From: JAFDZV01 sp966128725 | Lineage (GTDB): Bacteria > Bacteroidota > Ignavibacteria > OLB7 | Direction: 5' to 3' | DNA length: 17,065 nucleotides | Assembly: GCA_966128725.1 (NCBI GenBank) | Contig: CBHYLN010000113.1 | Span: 1-17,065 of the forward strand | Part shown: positions 7,759-15,453 of the stretch, one piece after another | Layout of the letters: each line of letters begins with the position of its first letter | Numbering within the stretch: the stretch's first letter is position 1 | Position numbers and translations under genes: made by a program | The notes under the pieces: generated by a model | The model's input: only the letters and a program-made list of their open reading frames with translations | Database searches by the model: none | What the model was told of the DNA's origin: nothing

Positions 7759-7786
7759 CTCTCGTGTTATCGCTCTCGTGTTGTTG
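7759..7786 (-). repeat. 14-base direct repeat in the leader of the 705-aa gene
   Basis: CTCTCGTGTT occurs at 7759-7768 and again at 7773-7782 within two 14-base units. On the coding strand they place CACGAGAG twice, at 12 and 26 bases upstream of the ATG at 7747. The nearer GAGAG is the only ribosome-site-like sequence for this gene, so the repeat duplicates it. Confidence 0.45.
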
Positions 7787-7935
7787 AATGCTCGAGTACT
7801 GCCTGAACGCTCATCGCCATGGGGACCCATGCAGCACTACCAACGGCAAGCGGACAGAATGCCTGCGCGGCAGATTGCCGTGTGCAGCGACACTGCCAGC
7901 AGCGTGGACAACGTGTACCTGCCGTTGGCCTGGGG

Positions 7936-9735
7936 CTACGCATTCGGTATCAGCAACCGTGCGCCAACCGCCGGCTGCCCGGTAACGCCCGGGTTGGCGC
8001 GTTGGATTGCCGCGGCCGTAACGCCCCACATTCGGGCTATCGCGGCCATCGTTTCGCCGGCCATCACATCATGATAGAACACCCCCCGCGCAAACAGACG
8101 ATCGCCGGCCGCGATGGCGTTGTACGAATCCCGATCGTACGGATCGCCGCTCCAGTTGGAGAACAGCCACTGGTGTTCCCCGTTGTTCCACGCTGCCGCC
8201 CCCTGCGGTATACCCAGGCGCGTACACAGCGCGGGGCCGTTCTCGTTGGCACGCACCACCACCACCGAGCCCGCGTTGCCGCCAGCGCCATCGCCACGGC
8301 GGATACCGTAGTTGTTCGCGGCGGTGGAGTGTTCGCGCCGGATACGGTTTTCGATATCAACGGCGGTGACGTTGCCCTCCGGCGTCTGCGCGTGGTAATA
8401 GTCCTCCGAATCCGGATGCAGCACGTGGCCGCAGATCTCGTGCCCAAGGATAATCCAGGGCGGATCGCGAAGCACCTGATTGCCCGCGGTGCCAGCGCTG
8501 CGCGGGTTGGTATCACCTGCGCCTCGAATGCCGCCAGCGGAGCGGCCTGTAACGCCAACGGTGTCGTTGGTCAGCCAGTAATCCTTTGGATGCAGCGTAC
8601 CGCCCTCGCCGCCGGTGGCGAAGTCGTGGGTCTGATCCTCGATGGTATAAATGTCCAGCGGCGGATTGCCTCTGCCGGGCTCGATCCATCGCGACGCGGT
8701 ATATCGCTGGTCGATAACGATATCCACGTTGGAGCCGCCCGGACGTACAAACTGGCACAGGCATCCGCACGAGGTAGGCGCACCGCTGGTGGAGTGATGC
8801 GGTGAACCTGGCGTGGCCGCGGGCGCGCAGAATCCGGCCGGCGCGCCGCTGGCCACCGCGCCTGTGGCCCCGTCCACCGTCCATTGCCCATCGGAGCAAA
8901 GCTGATTCAACCATCCCTGCAACAGTTCGGCCCGCGTGCGCTGATTATCCTGAGGGCTCAGATAGGTGGTATGCGAGCCGGGGTCCTGCAGCCGCATCGC
9001 ACGCTGCAACGTGCCCCGCGCGGCAGGCGCGGCCGCCTGTTGCACTACGTGTGTCAGCTCGTGGGCTATCAGCTTCCTGCCCTCGACGCTGCCGGGCGCG
9101 TACATCCCCGGGCCAAACGCCACGTTGGCGCCAACGGTAAACGCCCGGGCGTTCAGGGCCTCGGCGTTGCGCGCGGCATCAGCGCCGGTATGGAAACGCA
9201 CGGCGGAGAAGTCCACCCCGAAGTGTGGTTCAAAGTGCCCGCGCAGCTCGGCCGGCATGGGCGTACCGCCGCCTGTTGGCAGCCCTGCATCAGACGCCGA
9301 TTCCGGAACGATGCCCGCGTTCGGCACTGCCTTTCGTTGCAGCAGCTCCTCGCGTTCGCAGGCCGCGCATTTGCGGCGAACGGTGCCATGGCCATCGTGA
9401 CCTGAAATGCCATTGGGTTCGGCAATGCGGGTGGCGTCGGTTGGGCTGGCAGGCGCTGCGGCAAACGGCAGCGCACCAAGGCGCTCGGCAACACGGTCGG
9501 CCTCCTGCTCGAACGCGTCGCCCGCGGGACCGATGCGCAGCTTGGTCTGCACCATCCTGCCAAAGGCATGATTGCCCAACGCGCGCTGCAGGCGTACAAG
9601 TGGGCCGCGCTCGTCGTTGGCGGCACCCACGGCATCCCGTGATCCACGGGCACGATTGTAAGCAGCTCGTGCACACGCACACGTTGTGCCGTGCACGGAG
9701 GAATTCACCTGATGTGTACCAGGCATTGTCATCAT
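7936..9735 (-). CDS. DUF4157 (eCIS core) protein with HExxGH metal motif and LysM domain (599 aa)
   Basis: I choose ATG 9735 because AGGGGAG (9747-9753) lies 11 bases upstream; the frame opens at GTG 9759. In this numbering the protein has the GN motif LGNHAFGRMVQ, the leader block KLRIGPAGDAFEQEADRVAE (65-84), a CxxC pair (KCAACE, Cys123/126), and a full DUF4157 domain (about 157-234) with HELTHV at 225-230. The payload includes a Cys cluster SCGCLC (322-327), then ILGHEICGHVLH with HEICGH at 432-437 and VDIENRIRREH, where Glu462 may be the third ligand. HExxGH with three residues between Glu and His is the zinc motif seen in dipeptidyl-peptidase III (M49), not the usual HExxH. A LysM domain (553-597, AGETMAAIARMWGV...GARLLIP) closes it, suggesting peptidoglycan or chitin binding. 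It is the second cargo gene of the row. Confidence 0.87.
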   Translation of the reverse strand: MMTMPGTHQVNSSVHGTTCACARAAYNRARGSRDAVGAANDERGPLVRLQRALGNHAFGRMVQTKLRIGPAGDAFEQEADRVAERLGALPFAAAPASPTDATRIAEPNGISGHDGHGTVRRKCAACEREELLQRKAVPNAGIVPESASDAGLPTGGGTPMPAELRGHFEPHFGVDFSAVRFHTGADAARNAEALNARAFTVGANVAFGPGMYAPGSVEGRKLIAHELTHVVQQAAAPAARGTLQRAMRLQDPGSHTTYLSPQDNQRTRAELLQGWLNQLCSDGQWTVDGATGAVASGAPAGFCAPAATPGSPHHSTSGAPTSCGCLCQFVRPGGSNVDIVIDQRYTASRWIEPGRGNPPLDIYTIEDQTHDFATGGEGGTLHPKDYWLTNDTVGVTGRSAGGIRGAGDTNPRSAGTAGNQVLRDPPWIILGHEICGHVLHPDSEDYYHAQTPEGNVTAVDIENRIRREHSTAANNYGIRRGDGAGGNAGSVVVVRANENGPALCTRLGIPQGAAAWNNGEHQWLFSNWSGDPYDRDSYNAIAAGDRLFARGVFYHDVMAGETMAAIARMWGVTAAAIQRANPGVTGQPAVGARLLIPNA

Positions 9736-9864
9736 ATCAGATCTCACTCCCCTGCCCACTTCGCCTGAACGCCTGGCATAACAACGGCGCCCCGGTTGCG
9801 GGCAATCATCGGTGTATATATGGGCCTGTTACCGCGGGGGGCGGGCGGCAACGGCATCACCCAA

Positions 9865-12825
9865 TCACTTCATCGTCACCAGATCCTTGCTTGCCCACGG
9901 CGGCACCAGATCCGGGGCCGTAAGCGTGTCGATTTTTGAATCGTCCTTCAACAGTCGCACATAGTTGCTGTATTCGATCAACCAGTTGTAGTCGATGTTC
10001 GCATTCTCGGCATGCGCTCGTTTGGCGCCCGGCGCAATCAGCTTCTTGTGGTCGTCCAGCGTGGTGGATATCGCGGCGCGATCCTTCTTCATGCCGGAAA
10101 GCCCAAGCCGGAGGCCGGTCTCCCAGGTATTGGTCCCCAGCTTTTCGCCAAAGGCGGTCTCCAGCGCCAGCACATAGGCATCGCGCAGGGCAATGTAGGC
10201 TGCACGCGTCTGGTCCTTCTGCCCGGGCGCGGCCGTGTTGAATGCGTCGAACGCCACCACCAGGGCCGCACCGGAGGCCTGCCACAACCCGCGCGCGGTC
10301 AGGTTCCAGAACGGCACCACCTGTGTATTGTACAGCTCCTTGTGTTTGTCCATCAGCGCCAGATACTGAAGCTGGAAATCAGGCACGGCGGCGTCGGCCC
10401 CGATAACATCGGGCGTTGTGGTCTCGGTATAGAACCGGTAGTACTTGTCGCGCAGGGTTGCGGTGTTGCCTCCGGTAGCAAGCGGCACATTGCCCATGCG
10501 ATACGGCATCGACGTTTTGGGGATGAAGAATCCGGTGGCCACGTCGGCCAGCGTGTTCTGCGGAACGTCGGCGGCGGTGGTGGCGCCGTCAACGATCTCG
10601 GAAGGCTCCAGCGCGTTGATCTCGTCGTTGTGGGCAAAGTAAATCGGCAACCCGGTACCGGTTATGATCAACCCGATGTGCACCGGCATGCGGATATAAC
10701 GGATGCTGAGATTCAGCTCGGGATGGCTGGCACGCAGCAGCGACAGGATGTAGATCGTACGAAGCGCATACACGCCGCAGTCGTGAATAAGCTGCCCGGT
10801 AAGGGCGCGCGGAAAGGTCTTGTTCAGGTAGTTGTCGCCGAACTCCTCGATGTTGTACGGCGTGTGGAAGGTAAAGGCGCCGTAATACAGCCCGATGAAG
10901 TTCATCACGCTCTGGAACGCCTCGGCATCCGAGCGGCCGGCGCCACGCTCGGCATCGTACTTGCCGGAAACGAAGGCGCGAAGGTCGTCGTTGTTGTGGA
11001 TACGCAAGCCGCCCATGCCGGCAATCACCGCCTGCTCGCGGCCGGCCTCGGCTTTCAACGCCGCGTTGGGTGTGTTGCCGCCCAGACGTTCCAGTAACGC
11101 CAACTGCAAATCGTGATATCGATACAGGTCCCAACCTACGGCCTTGCCTTCACGGTGCGGCTGGCGAGCGGGGTCGGAGCTGTAGAACGTGAAGCGAACG
11201 CTGGCGCCCGATCCGAAGGCATCGTTGTGTTTCTTCTTCGCGAAGTCGGTAGTGGTAACGTCGGCTGTTTCGTTACCGATGTTTGCCATGAAATCCTGCT
11301 TGGTCATGGCAGCGGATTCCAGATCGGTCTGATAGACCTGCGTGCCTATGCGGGTGAGCATGGCGCGCGCCGCAGCCAGCGCGGCGGTGCCGCTGTTGCC
11401 GCCCATTTCATCGATCGCCGCGTCCTCCATCACCTGGAAACAACGCCACAGTGTGGCCGCCATCTTCATCAACAACGCGCGCGCGCCGGTGTAGAAATCC
11501 AGCGCGGACATGTCGTCGAACGAAAGGCGCCAGCCCAGCCCCGAGCCCGTACCGATTTCCTTGGCCTGAAGATCCATCTCCAACTCCACGAGCGCGGGGT
11601 CCAGCGCTCGCAGAGCGCCCTGCACATCGGCATACAGCGCCAGCACACGCTCGATGCTGGTGCGCGCCGAAGCAGCGTCGTGCAGGTCAAGGTCGGCCGT
11701 CAGACGTTTCTCGGCCTTCGAGAACAGCCCCATGTCCACGTTGTGAACGGGTGGACCTGTAATCGGTGTAATGATATTGTGGACATAGCTGTACTCGCGG
11801 ATCTTGTTGGCGGACTCGTGCAACCCAAGCAATATCATCCGCGTGTAAAGCTCATCGGCCACGGCTGTTCCCGTATACTCGATGGCCAACATTCCCGGCA
11901 TGGTACGCTTCAACCAGGCATCCGTACGATTCGGGATCTCATCCTTCCTGCCGGCATCCACGGCCTCGCACAGGGCACGGAGCGTGGTGAGATATTCCGG
12001 ATAGAACTGAACGGCACGCCCCTGATCCTCGGCCTGATCGTCGAGCACCTTCTGATACCACAGGGCTGGCGCGGTTGTTGGCGGGGCTGCGGCACCCGGC
12101 GGATCGTCCGCACGCTGAACCACACCGGCGGCACCGCCCCCCTGTTGCAGTACATGGGTAAGCTCGTGCGCTATCAACGCGCGTCCGTCGCGTGTGCCCG
12201 GTGCGTAGGCTCCGGCGGAGAAGGCAACATCGTTGCCAACGGCAAAGGCTCGGGCGTTCAGCGATCGCGCGATGTTCGCGGCGCCGGCATCGGTGTGGAT
12301 TCGGACGCCGGAAAAGTCGGCGCCCAGATGCGCCTCGAAATGCGCGCGAACTTCAGGCGCCATTGCCGCACCGCCGCCGCCGCGCATCGATTCCACACCG
12401 CGCGCAAGCTCGGGCTGGATGGGTTGGCCCGCACCGGGTGCCGGGCCACTGCCGGACGGGCCGCTGCCCGATCTCCGCAACGGCGCACTCTGTTCGCTGC
12501 CTGCCACTGGCGCGGCGTGGTCGCCTGCGCTGTTGCCAGTGTCGTCGCCAGCCCCGGATCCTGCACCCACAGGCACGGAGGCAAGGGCATCGGCCACACG
12601 ATCGGCCTCCTGCTCGAACGGATCGTTCGCCGGCCCAACCGTAAGCTTGGCCTGCAGGAACTGCCCCAGCACCCGGTTGCCCACCGCGCGCCGAGCCACG
12701 GATATCGAGGATGAGTGATGGTTGGCGTGATCACCGCCTGCAACCTGGCCCACACGGACCTGATCCGCCCCCTTGGATTGGGCCGACGCTGCTGCAACAC
12801 TCTCCCTGCCGGCCGAGGACGACAT
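9865..12825 (-). CDS. DUF4157 (eCIS core) protein with large novel C-terminal payload (986 aa)
   Basis: The frame opens at 12963, but ATG 12825 has AAGGAAGGG (12832-12840) 6 bases upstream and begins the usual cargo N-terminus. Residues 43-58 hold the GN motif (ARRAVGNRVLGQFLQ), then KLTVGPANDPFEQEADRVA (60-78), a Gly/Ser/Pro-rich linker (85-150), and DUF4157 (about 155-235) with HELTHV at 220-225. Residues about 255-986 match nothing I can name. They are largely helical, with a distinctive core IHDCGVYALRTIYILSLLR (680-698) followed by MPVHIGLII (713-721) and IYFAHNDEI (728-736). Cys683, His716 and Asn733 or Asp734 occur in the order seen in papain- and transglutaminase-fold cysteine enzymes; this is inference. 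It is the first gene of the three-cargo row, 129 bases before the next. Confidence 0.85.
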   Translation of the reverse strand: MSSSAGRESVAAASAQSKGADQVRVGQVAGGDHANHHSSSISVARRAVGNRVLGQFLQAKLTVGPANDPFEQEADRVADALASVPVGAGSGAGDDTGNSAGDHAAPVAGSEQSAPLRRSGSGPSGSGPAPGAGQPIQPELARGVESMRGGGGAAMAPEVRAHFEAHLGADFSGVRIHTDAGAANIARSLNARAFAVGNDVAFSAGAYAPGTRDGRALIAHELTHVLQQGGGAAGVVQRADDPPGAAAPPTTAPALWYQKVLDDQAEDQGRAVQFYPEYLTTLRALCEAVDAGRKDEIPNRTDAWLKRTMPGMLAIEYTGTAVADELYTRMILLGLHESANKIREYSYVHNIITPITGPPVHNVDMGLFSKAEKRLTADLDLHDAASARTSIERVLALYADVQGALRALDPALVELEMDLQAKEIGTGSGLGWRLSFDDMSALDFYTGARALLMKMAATLWRCFQVMEDAAIDEMGGNSGTAALAAARAMLTRIGTQVYQTDLESAAMTKQDFMANIGNETADVTTTDFAKKKHNDAFGSGASVRFTFYSSDPARQPHREGKAVGWDLYRYHDLQLALLERLGGNTPNAALKAEAGREQAVIAGMGGLRIHNNDDLRAFVSGKYDAERGAGRSDAEAFQSVMNFIGLYYGAFTFHTPYNIEEFGDNYLNKTFPRALTGQLIHDCGVYALRTIYILSLLRASHPELNLSIRYIRMPVHIGLIITGTGLPIYFAHNDEINALEPSEIVDGATTAADVPQNTLADVATGFFIPKTSMPYRMGNVPLATGGNTATLRDKYYRFYTETTTPDVIGADAAVPDFQLQYLALMDKHKELYNTQVVPFWNLTARGLWQASGAALVVAFDAFNTAAPGQKDQTRAAYIALRDAYVLALETAFGEKLGTNTWETGLRLGLSGMKKDRAAISTTLDDHKKLIAPGAKRAHAENANIDYNWLIEYSNYVRLLKDDSKIDTLTAPDLVPPWASKDLVTMK

Positions 12826-12831
12826 GACACA

Positions 12832-12840
12832 CCCTTCCTT
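12832..12840 (-). promoter_or_regulatory. Ribosome binding site fixing the 986-aa start
   Basis: AAGGAAGGG on the minus strand stands 6 bases upstream of the ATG at 12825. It is the strongest ribosome site among the three cargo genes and argues against the 46-residue longer frame opening at 12963. Confidence 0.75.
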
Positions 12841-12904
12841 CAAAGGCTGATGGTTCGGATAGATGTTCGCGCTGGGAGAGAATCGCGGTGCCGATAGCGG
12901 GGGC

Positions 12905-12932
12905 AATATATCGAACGCGGTCAACTTTCCAA
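12905..12932 (-). promoter_or_regulatory. Candidate promoter of the three-gene cargo operon
   Basis: On the minus strand, TTGGAA (12932-12927) and TATATT (12910-12905) are separated by 16 bases. This resembles a sigma-70-type -35/-10 pair, and TATATTG also comes close to the Bacteroidota -7 box TAnnTTTG. It lies about 80 bases upstream of the 986-residue gene, in the gap shared with the divergent YHYH gene. Confidence 0.4.
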
Positions 12933-13211
12933 GGGCGGCGGCGAAATGGAAGCCCGCATCCACACCGCCACAACGAGCGCACGCGCACCATTATCGCGGT
13001 GCCGGCCACGCCCATGCGTTACCCTGCGCGGAAAATCGGATCATTCTCCTTAGATAACACGAACCGTGGCGCAGCCGGCATTTGCCGCACGCCACGCGCA
13101 CAATCGGTTCGGTATGTGTGGAGCACGCCCCACCCGCTACACCGGCTGCCATCGATCACATGCAATCGGCGCCAATTGCTTCCCGCCGATTGCCCGACCA
13201 CGGAGAGCTTG

Positions 13212-14447
13212 ATGAAGTACTTCGCAGCAACGATACTCCTTGTGCTTGCCGCTACCGGCGCAACGGCGCAGCCAATCGGCCCCGACGTAACATCATGGAT
13301 ATTGAACACAAACGGAGCAACAGGCTACGGCGGCTACCCGACCAACGTACAGCAGGTGCGTTACTCGGCCGACAATGTCTACGTAAGCTGCACCTGCATA
13401 CCGGGATACGATATCGGCCCATGGCAGGGGAACCCGAACATCCCGGCCAACCAGAATTTCGTGTTCAAGATCACACGGCACCCCACCAGGAACACGGGCA
13501 CGCCGATGGCCACCACGCTGGGGCATATCGGCGTGTGGACCAACGGCGTCAGCATCTTCAACGCGAAGGATGCGATGTCGTACAACAACCAGAAGGTGTG
13601 GAATCAGAACGCGATTGTTGTGGAGGGCATGAGCTTCGATGCCTGCCTTGGCCATCCGGCGCCAAACGGTGAATACCATCATCACCTTAACCCGCGCTGC
13701 CTGTACGATGATGCCGACAGCTCGAAGCACTCGCCAATCATCGGGTATGCGTTCGACGGGTATCCCATCTACGGGGCGTACGGCTACAGAAACACGGACG
13801 GCACAGGCGGGGTAACGCGCATGCGCAGCAGCTACCGCAAGCGCTCGATCACGCAGCGCACAACGCTGCCCGGCGGCACGCAGCTTCAGGCCGCGCAGTA
13901 CGGCCCGGATGTGTCGGCACGGTACCCCATCGGCTACTACATCGAGGATTTCGAGTACGTGCAGGGCCTGGGCGATCTGGACGAAAACAACGGACGATTT
14001 GGCAAGACCCCGGAATACCCCGAGGGGACGTACGCCTATTTCGTGACGCTGGATGAAACGGGCGCGGCGGCCTACCCGTACACCTTCGGCCCCAACTACT
14101 ACGGCGTTGTACCGGCTGGCAGCACCGGCCCACAATCGGGCCATGCAACACCAACCGAAACGGTAGTGACCTATACGGTTGCCGACGTATCGGATGTTGC
14201 CGATGCCGCATGGGACGTTTTCCCGAACCCGGCGGCAGGCCTGGTGCAGGTGCGCACGCCCGTAACAGGCGGCACGTGGGCGCTTACGCTTACCGATGTA
14301 ACCGGGCGCACGGTGCTGAGCCTGCCGGGCCTGGCACAGGCAACGGCGCACACGATCGACCTGGACGGCCTTGCCAGCGGCATGTACGTGCTTACGGCAA
14401 GCTCATCCACGGCACGGCTTTCGCGGCCGCTGGTAATTGCGCGGTAG
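13212..14447 (+). CDS. Secreted YHYH-domain protein with type IX sorting domain (411 aa)
   Basis: The frame opens earlier, but ATG 13212 follows GGAGAG (13202-13207) and begins a clean signal peptide: MKYFAATILLVLAATGATA, probable cleavage after Ala19. Residues about 95-200 match the YHYH domain: hydrophobic strands around GHIGVWTNGVSIFN, then SFDACLGHPAPNGEYHHHLNP (the name motif appears as YHHH, 155-158) and SPIIGYAFDGYPIYGAYGY (174-192). Residues about 335-411 form a type IX secretion C-terminal sorting domain (VFPNPAAGLVQV, LTDVTGRTVL, LASGMYVLTAS). The protein is therefore expected to cross the outer membrane by type IX secretion and be released or anchored to the surface. The YHYH domain's biochemical role is not established; the His cluster suggests metal binding. 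It is transcribed away from the cargo operon. Confidence 0.88.
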   Translation: MKYFAATILLVLAATGATAQPIGPDVTSWILNTNGATGYGGYPTNVQQVRYSADNVYVSCTCIPGYDIGPWQGNPNIPANQNFVFKITRHPTRNTGTPMATTLGHIGVWTNGVSIFNAKDAMSYNNQKVWNQNAIVVEGMSFDACLGHPAPNGEYHHHLNPRCLYDDADSSKHSPIIGYAFDGYPIYGAYGYRNTDGTGGVTRMRSSYRKRSITQRTTLPGGTQLQAAQYGPDVSARYPIGYYIEDFEYVQGLGDLDENNGRFGKTPEYPEGTYAYFVTLDETGAAAYPYTFGPNYYGVVPAGSTGPQSGHATPTETVVTYTVADVSDVADAAWDVFPNPAAGLVQVRTPVTGGTWALTLTDVTGRTVLSLPGLAQATAHTIDLDGLASGMYVLTASSSTARLSRPLVIAR

Positions 14448-14470
14448 GCCTTCACGGAACAGGCTTCAGG

Positions 14471-14558
14471 AAATGCGGAATGCTGAATGAAGGCATGCGA
14501 TACGCATGCTTCGCGAGCCACGCACAGCGCGGCACGTGACATTCACCATTCCGCATTT
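14471..14558. repeat. Large palindromic repeat with an inner hairpin
   Basis: The arms 14471-14489 and 14540-14558 are inverted copies matching at 18 of 19 positions (AAATGCGGAATGCTGAATG type). Inside lies a perfect hairpin GCATGCG-ATA-CGCATGC (14493-14509). The arm length and GAATG words match the element at 5183-5320. It begins 24 bases after the YHYH stop, so it could also end that transcript. Confidence 0.65.
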
Positions 14559-14657
14559 GCATTCAGCAGCCACGGGAACAGCGCATCGTTGAACAAGGCG
14601 CACACCGCGACGCGCGGAATAGAAGTACAGCGAATAGACGAATACATAACATACACG

Positions 14658-14709
14658 CGCCGCGATGCACGCGGCGGTTGCGGTTTACCAGGCCGGGAAA
14701 CGCAACCGC
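14658..14709. terminator. Overlapping stem-loops, possible two-way terminator
   Basis: CGCCGCG (14658-14664) pairs perfectly with CGCGGCG (14670-14676) over a 5-base loop. GCGGTTGCGGTTT (14674-14686) pairs with AAACGCAACCGC (14698-14709) with one bulge. The two stems share bases 14674-14676. They lie between the ends of the convergent YHYH and acetyltransferase genes. No T-run follows on either strand, so factor-independent termination is uncertain. Confidence 0.4.
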
Positions 14710-14761
14710 TGAACTGCCGCCCCATCCAGGTAAGGAGTGGTGAGCCTGAGCACACCATCAA

Positions 14762-15346
14762 CTAATCACAGGCACTAATGCCAGGCGCAGGCAGGGAACG
14801 GCCATGGTGCTGGGTACGGGATATCTCCCATGTCATGAAGATTCGAGGCGCTGTACGCGACTGGGTATTCACCTCGAGGTGATCGCGGGTGTGGCGTAGC
14901 CCCGCCATCCGGAGTAACCGGCGGCGGATATCGTCGTTGGCATCACAGCCACACCGTATCAACTGGAGATCGGGACGGGCCGCAAACGCCCATGCCATCA
15001 CGGTTCGCAATGCAGTAGCCAACAGGCGGTTATGGATATCGCCATCGAACGGTGATATATCCATGTGTGCATCACCCGAATCGTGCTGCGCGAAGGCCAC
15101 GGCCCCGATGGCGGTGTTGTCGCTTTTGCGGCGCACAATCCATACGATGTATGCATCGTCGGCATCGAAGGAGATTGCATTGGCAAGCCGTGCAAGGATG
15201 GTACGGCTCCACGGGCCGTCGCCCGCCTGAATGCGCGGGTCGGGCAACCGCCACGCATAACGACGTTCTATTTCCTCGATATCATCTTCGCTGATACCGG
15301 TCAACTGAACGGTATTGCGTTCCAGAAGAGGAGCATCCTTGATCAT
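14762..15346 (-). CDS. GNAT-like acetyltransferase (194 aa)
   Basis: The frame extends to 15664, but ATG 15346 has AGGAGA (15353-15358) 6 bases upstream, and the longer version would overlap the end of the next upstream gene. The protein has the GNAT layout: an N-terminal helix region (20-60), the strand pair AYIVWIVRRKSDNTAIGAVAFAQ split at 66-88, strand HMDISPF (94-100), a long helix RLLATALRTVMAWAF (107-121), then LQLIRCGCDANDDIRRRLLRMAGLRHT (128-153), which resembles the 'N..S...LEK.GF' end of acetyl-CoA-dependent N-acetyltransferases. The usual Q/RxxGxG/A pyrophosphate loop is not evident (ISPFDGD instead), so substrate and activity are unclear. It converges on the YHYH gene. Confidence 0.6.
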   Translation of the reverse strand: MIKDAPLLERNTVQLTGISEDDIEEIERRYAWRLPDPRIQAGDGPWSRTILARLANAISFDADDAYIVWIVRRKSDNTAIGAVAFAQHDSGDAHMDISPFDGDIHNRLLATALRTVMAWAFAARPDLQLIRCGCDANDDIRRRLLRMAGLRHTRDHLEVNTQSRTAPRIFMTWEISRTQHHGRSLPAPGISACD

Positions 15347-15352
15347 CTTCAA

Positions 15353-15358
15353 TCTCCT
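15353..15358 (-). promoter_or_regulatory. Ribosome binding site fixing the acetyltransferase start
   Basis: AGGAGA on the minus strand lies 6 bases before ATG 15346. It selects the 194-residue form over the 300-residue frame. Confidence 0.75.
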
Positions 15359-15453
15359 GTTCGCTGATTGGTCATTTCCGAAATACGCGAGATACCTGTG
15401 GCGTGTACCACAACTACGCTCCACCCCATTCTGCTTCCACCCGGCCAAGGGTA

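Larger units (their letters stand above)
12826..13211. other. 386-base divergent intergenic region
   Basis: This gap lies between the minus-strand cargo operon and the plus-strand YHYH gene. It holds the candidate cargo promoter and ribosome site. For the plus-strand gene I see only GGAGAG before its start; no convincing promoter boxes or hairpins were recognised in 12940-13200. Confidence 0.5.
14448..14761. other. 314-base gap between convergent genes
   Basis: The gap is occupied by the palindromic repeat (14471-14558) and a pair of overlapping GC-rich stem-loops (14658-14709). No gene is supported here; bases 14560-14655 show nothing recognisable. Confidence 0.55.

Noticed and set aside
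7819..8805. Plus-strand open frame of 328 residues
   Set aside because: Lies opposite the HEICGH/LysM coding region and has no start signal or domain.
10012..11097. Plus-strand open frame of 361 residues
   Set aside because: Antisense to the cargo payload, with composition rich in Arg, Gly and His and no recognisable motif.
11113..12714. Long plus-strand open frame of 533 residues opposite the 986-residue cargo gene
   Set aside because: It is a GC-rich antisense shadow. The opposite strand has clear DUF4157 motifs and a strong ribosome site, while this frame shows no domain.
12826..12963. 46-residue N-terminal extension of the 986-residue cargo protein
   Set aside because: It would cover the candidate promoter, and the strong AAGGAAGGG site sits before ATG 12825.
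13293..14351. Minus-strand open frame of 352 residues opposite the YHYH gene
   Set aside because: The plus strand has a signal peptide, YHYH domain and sorting domain; the minus frame has none.
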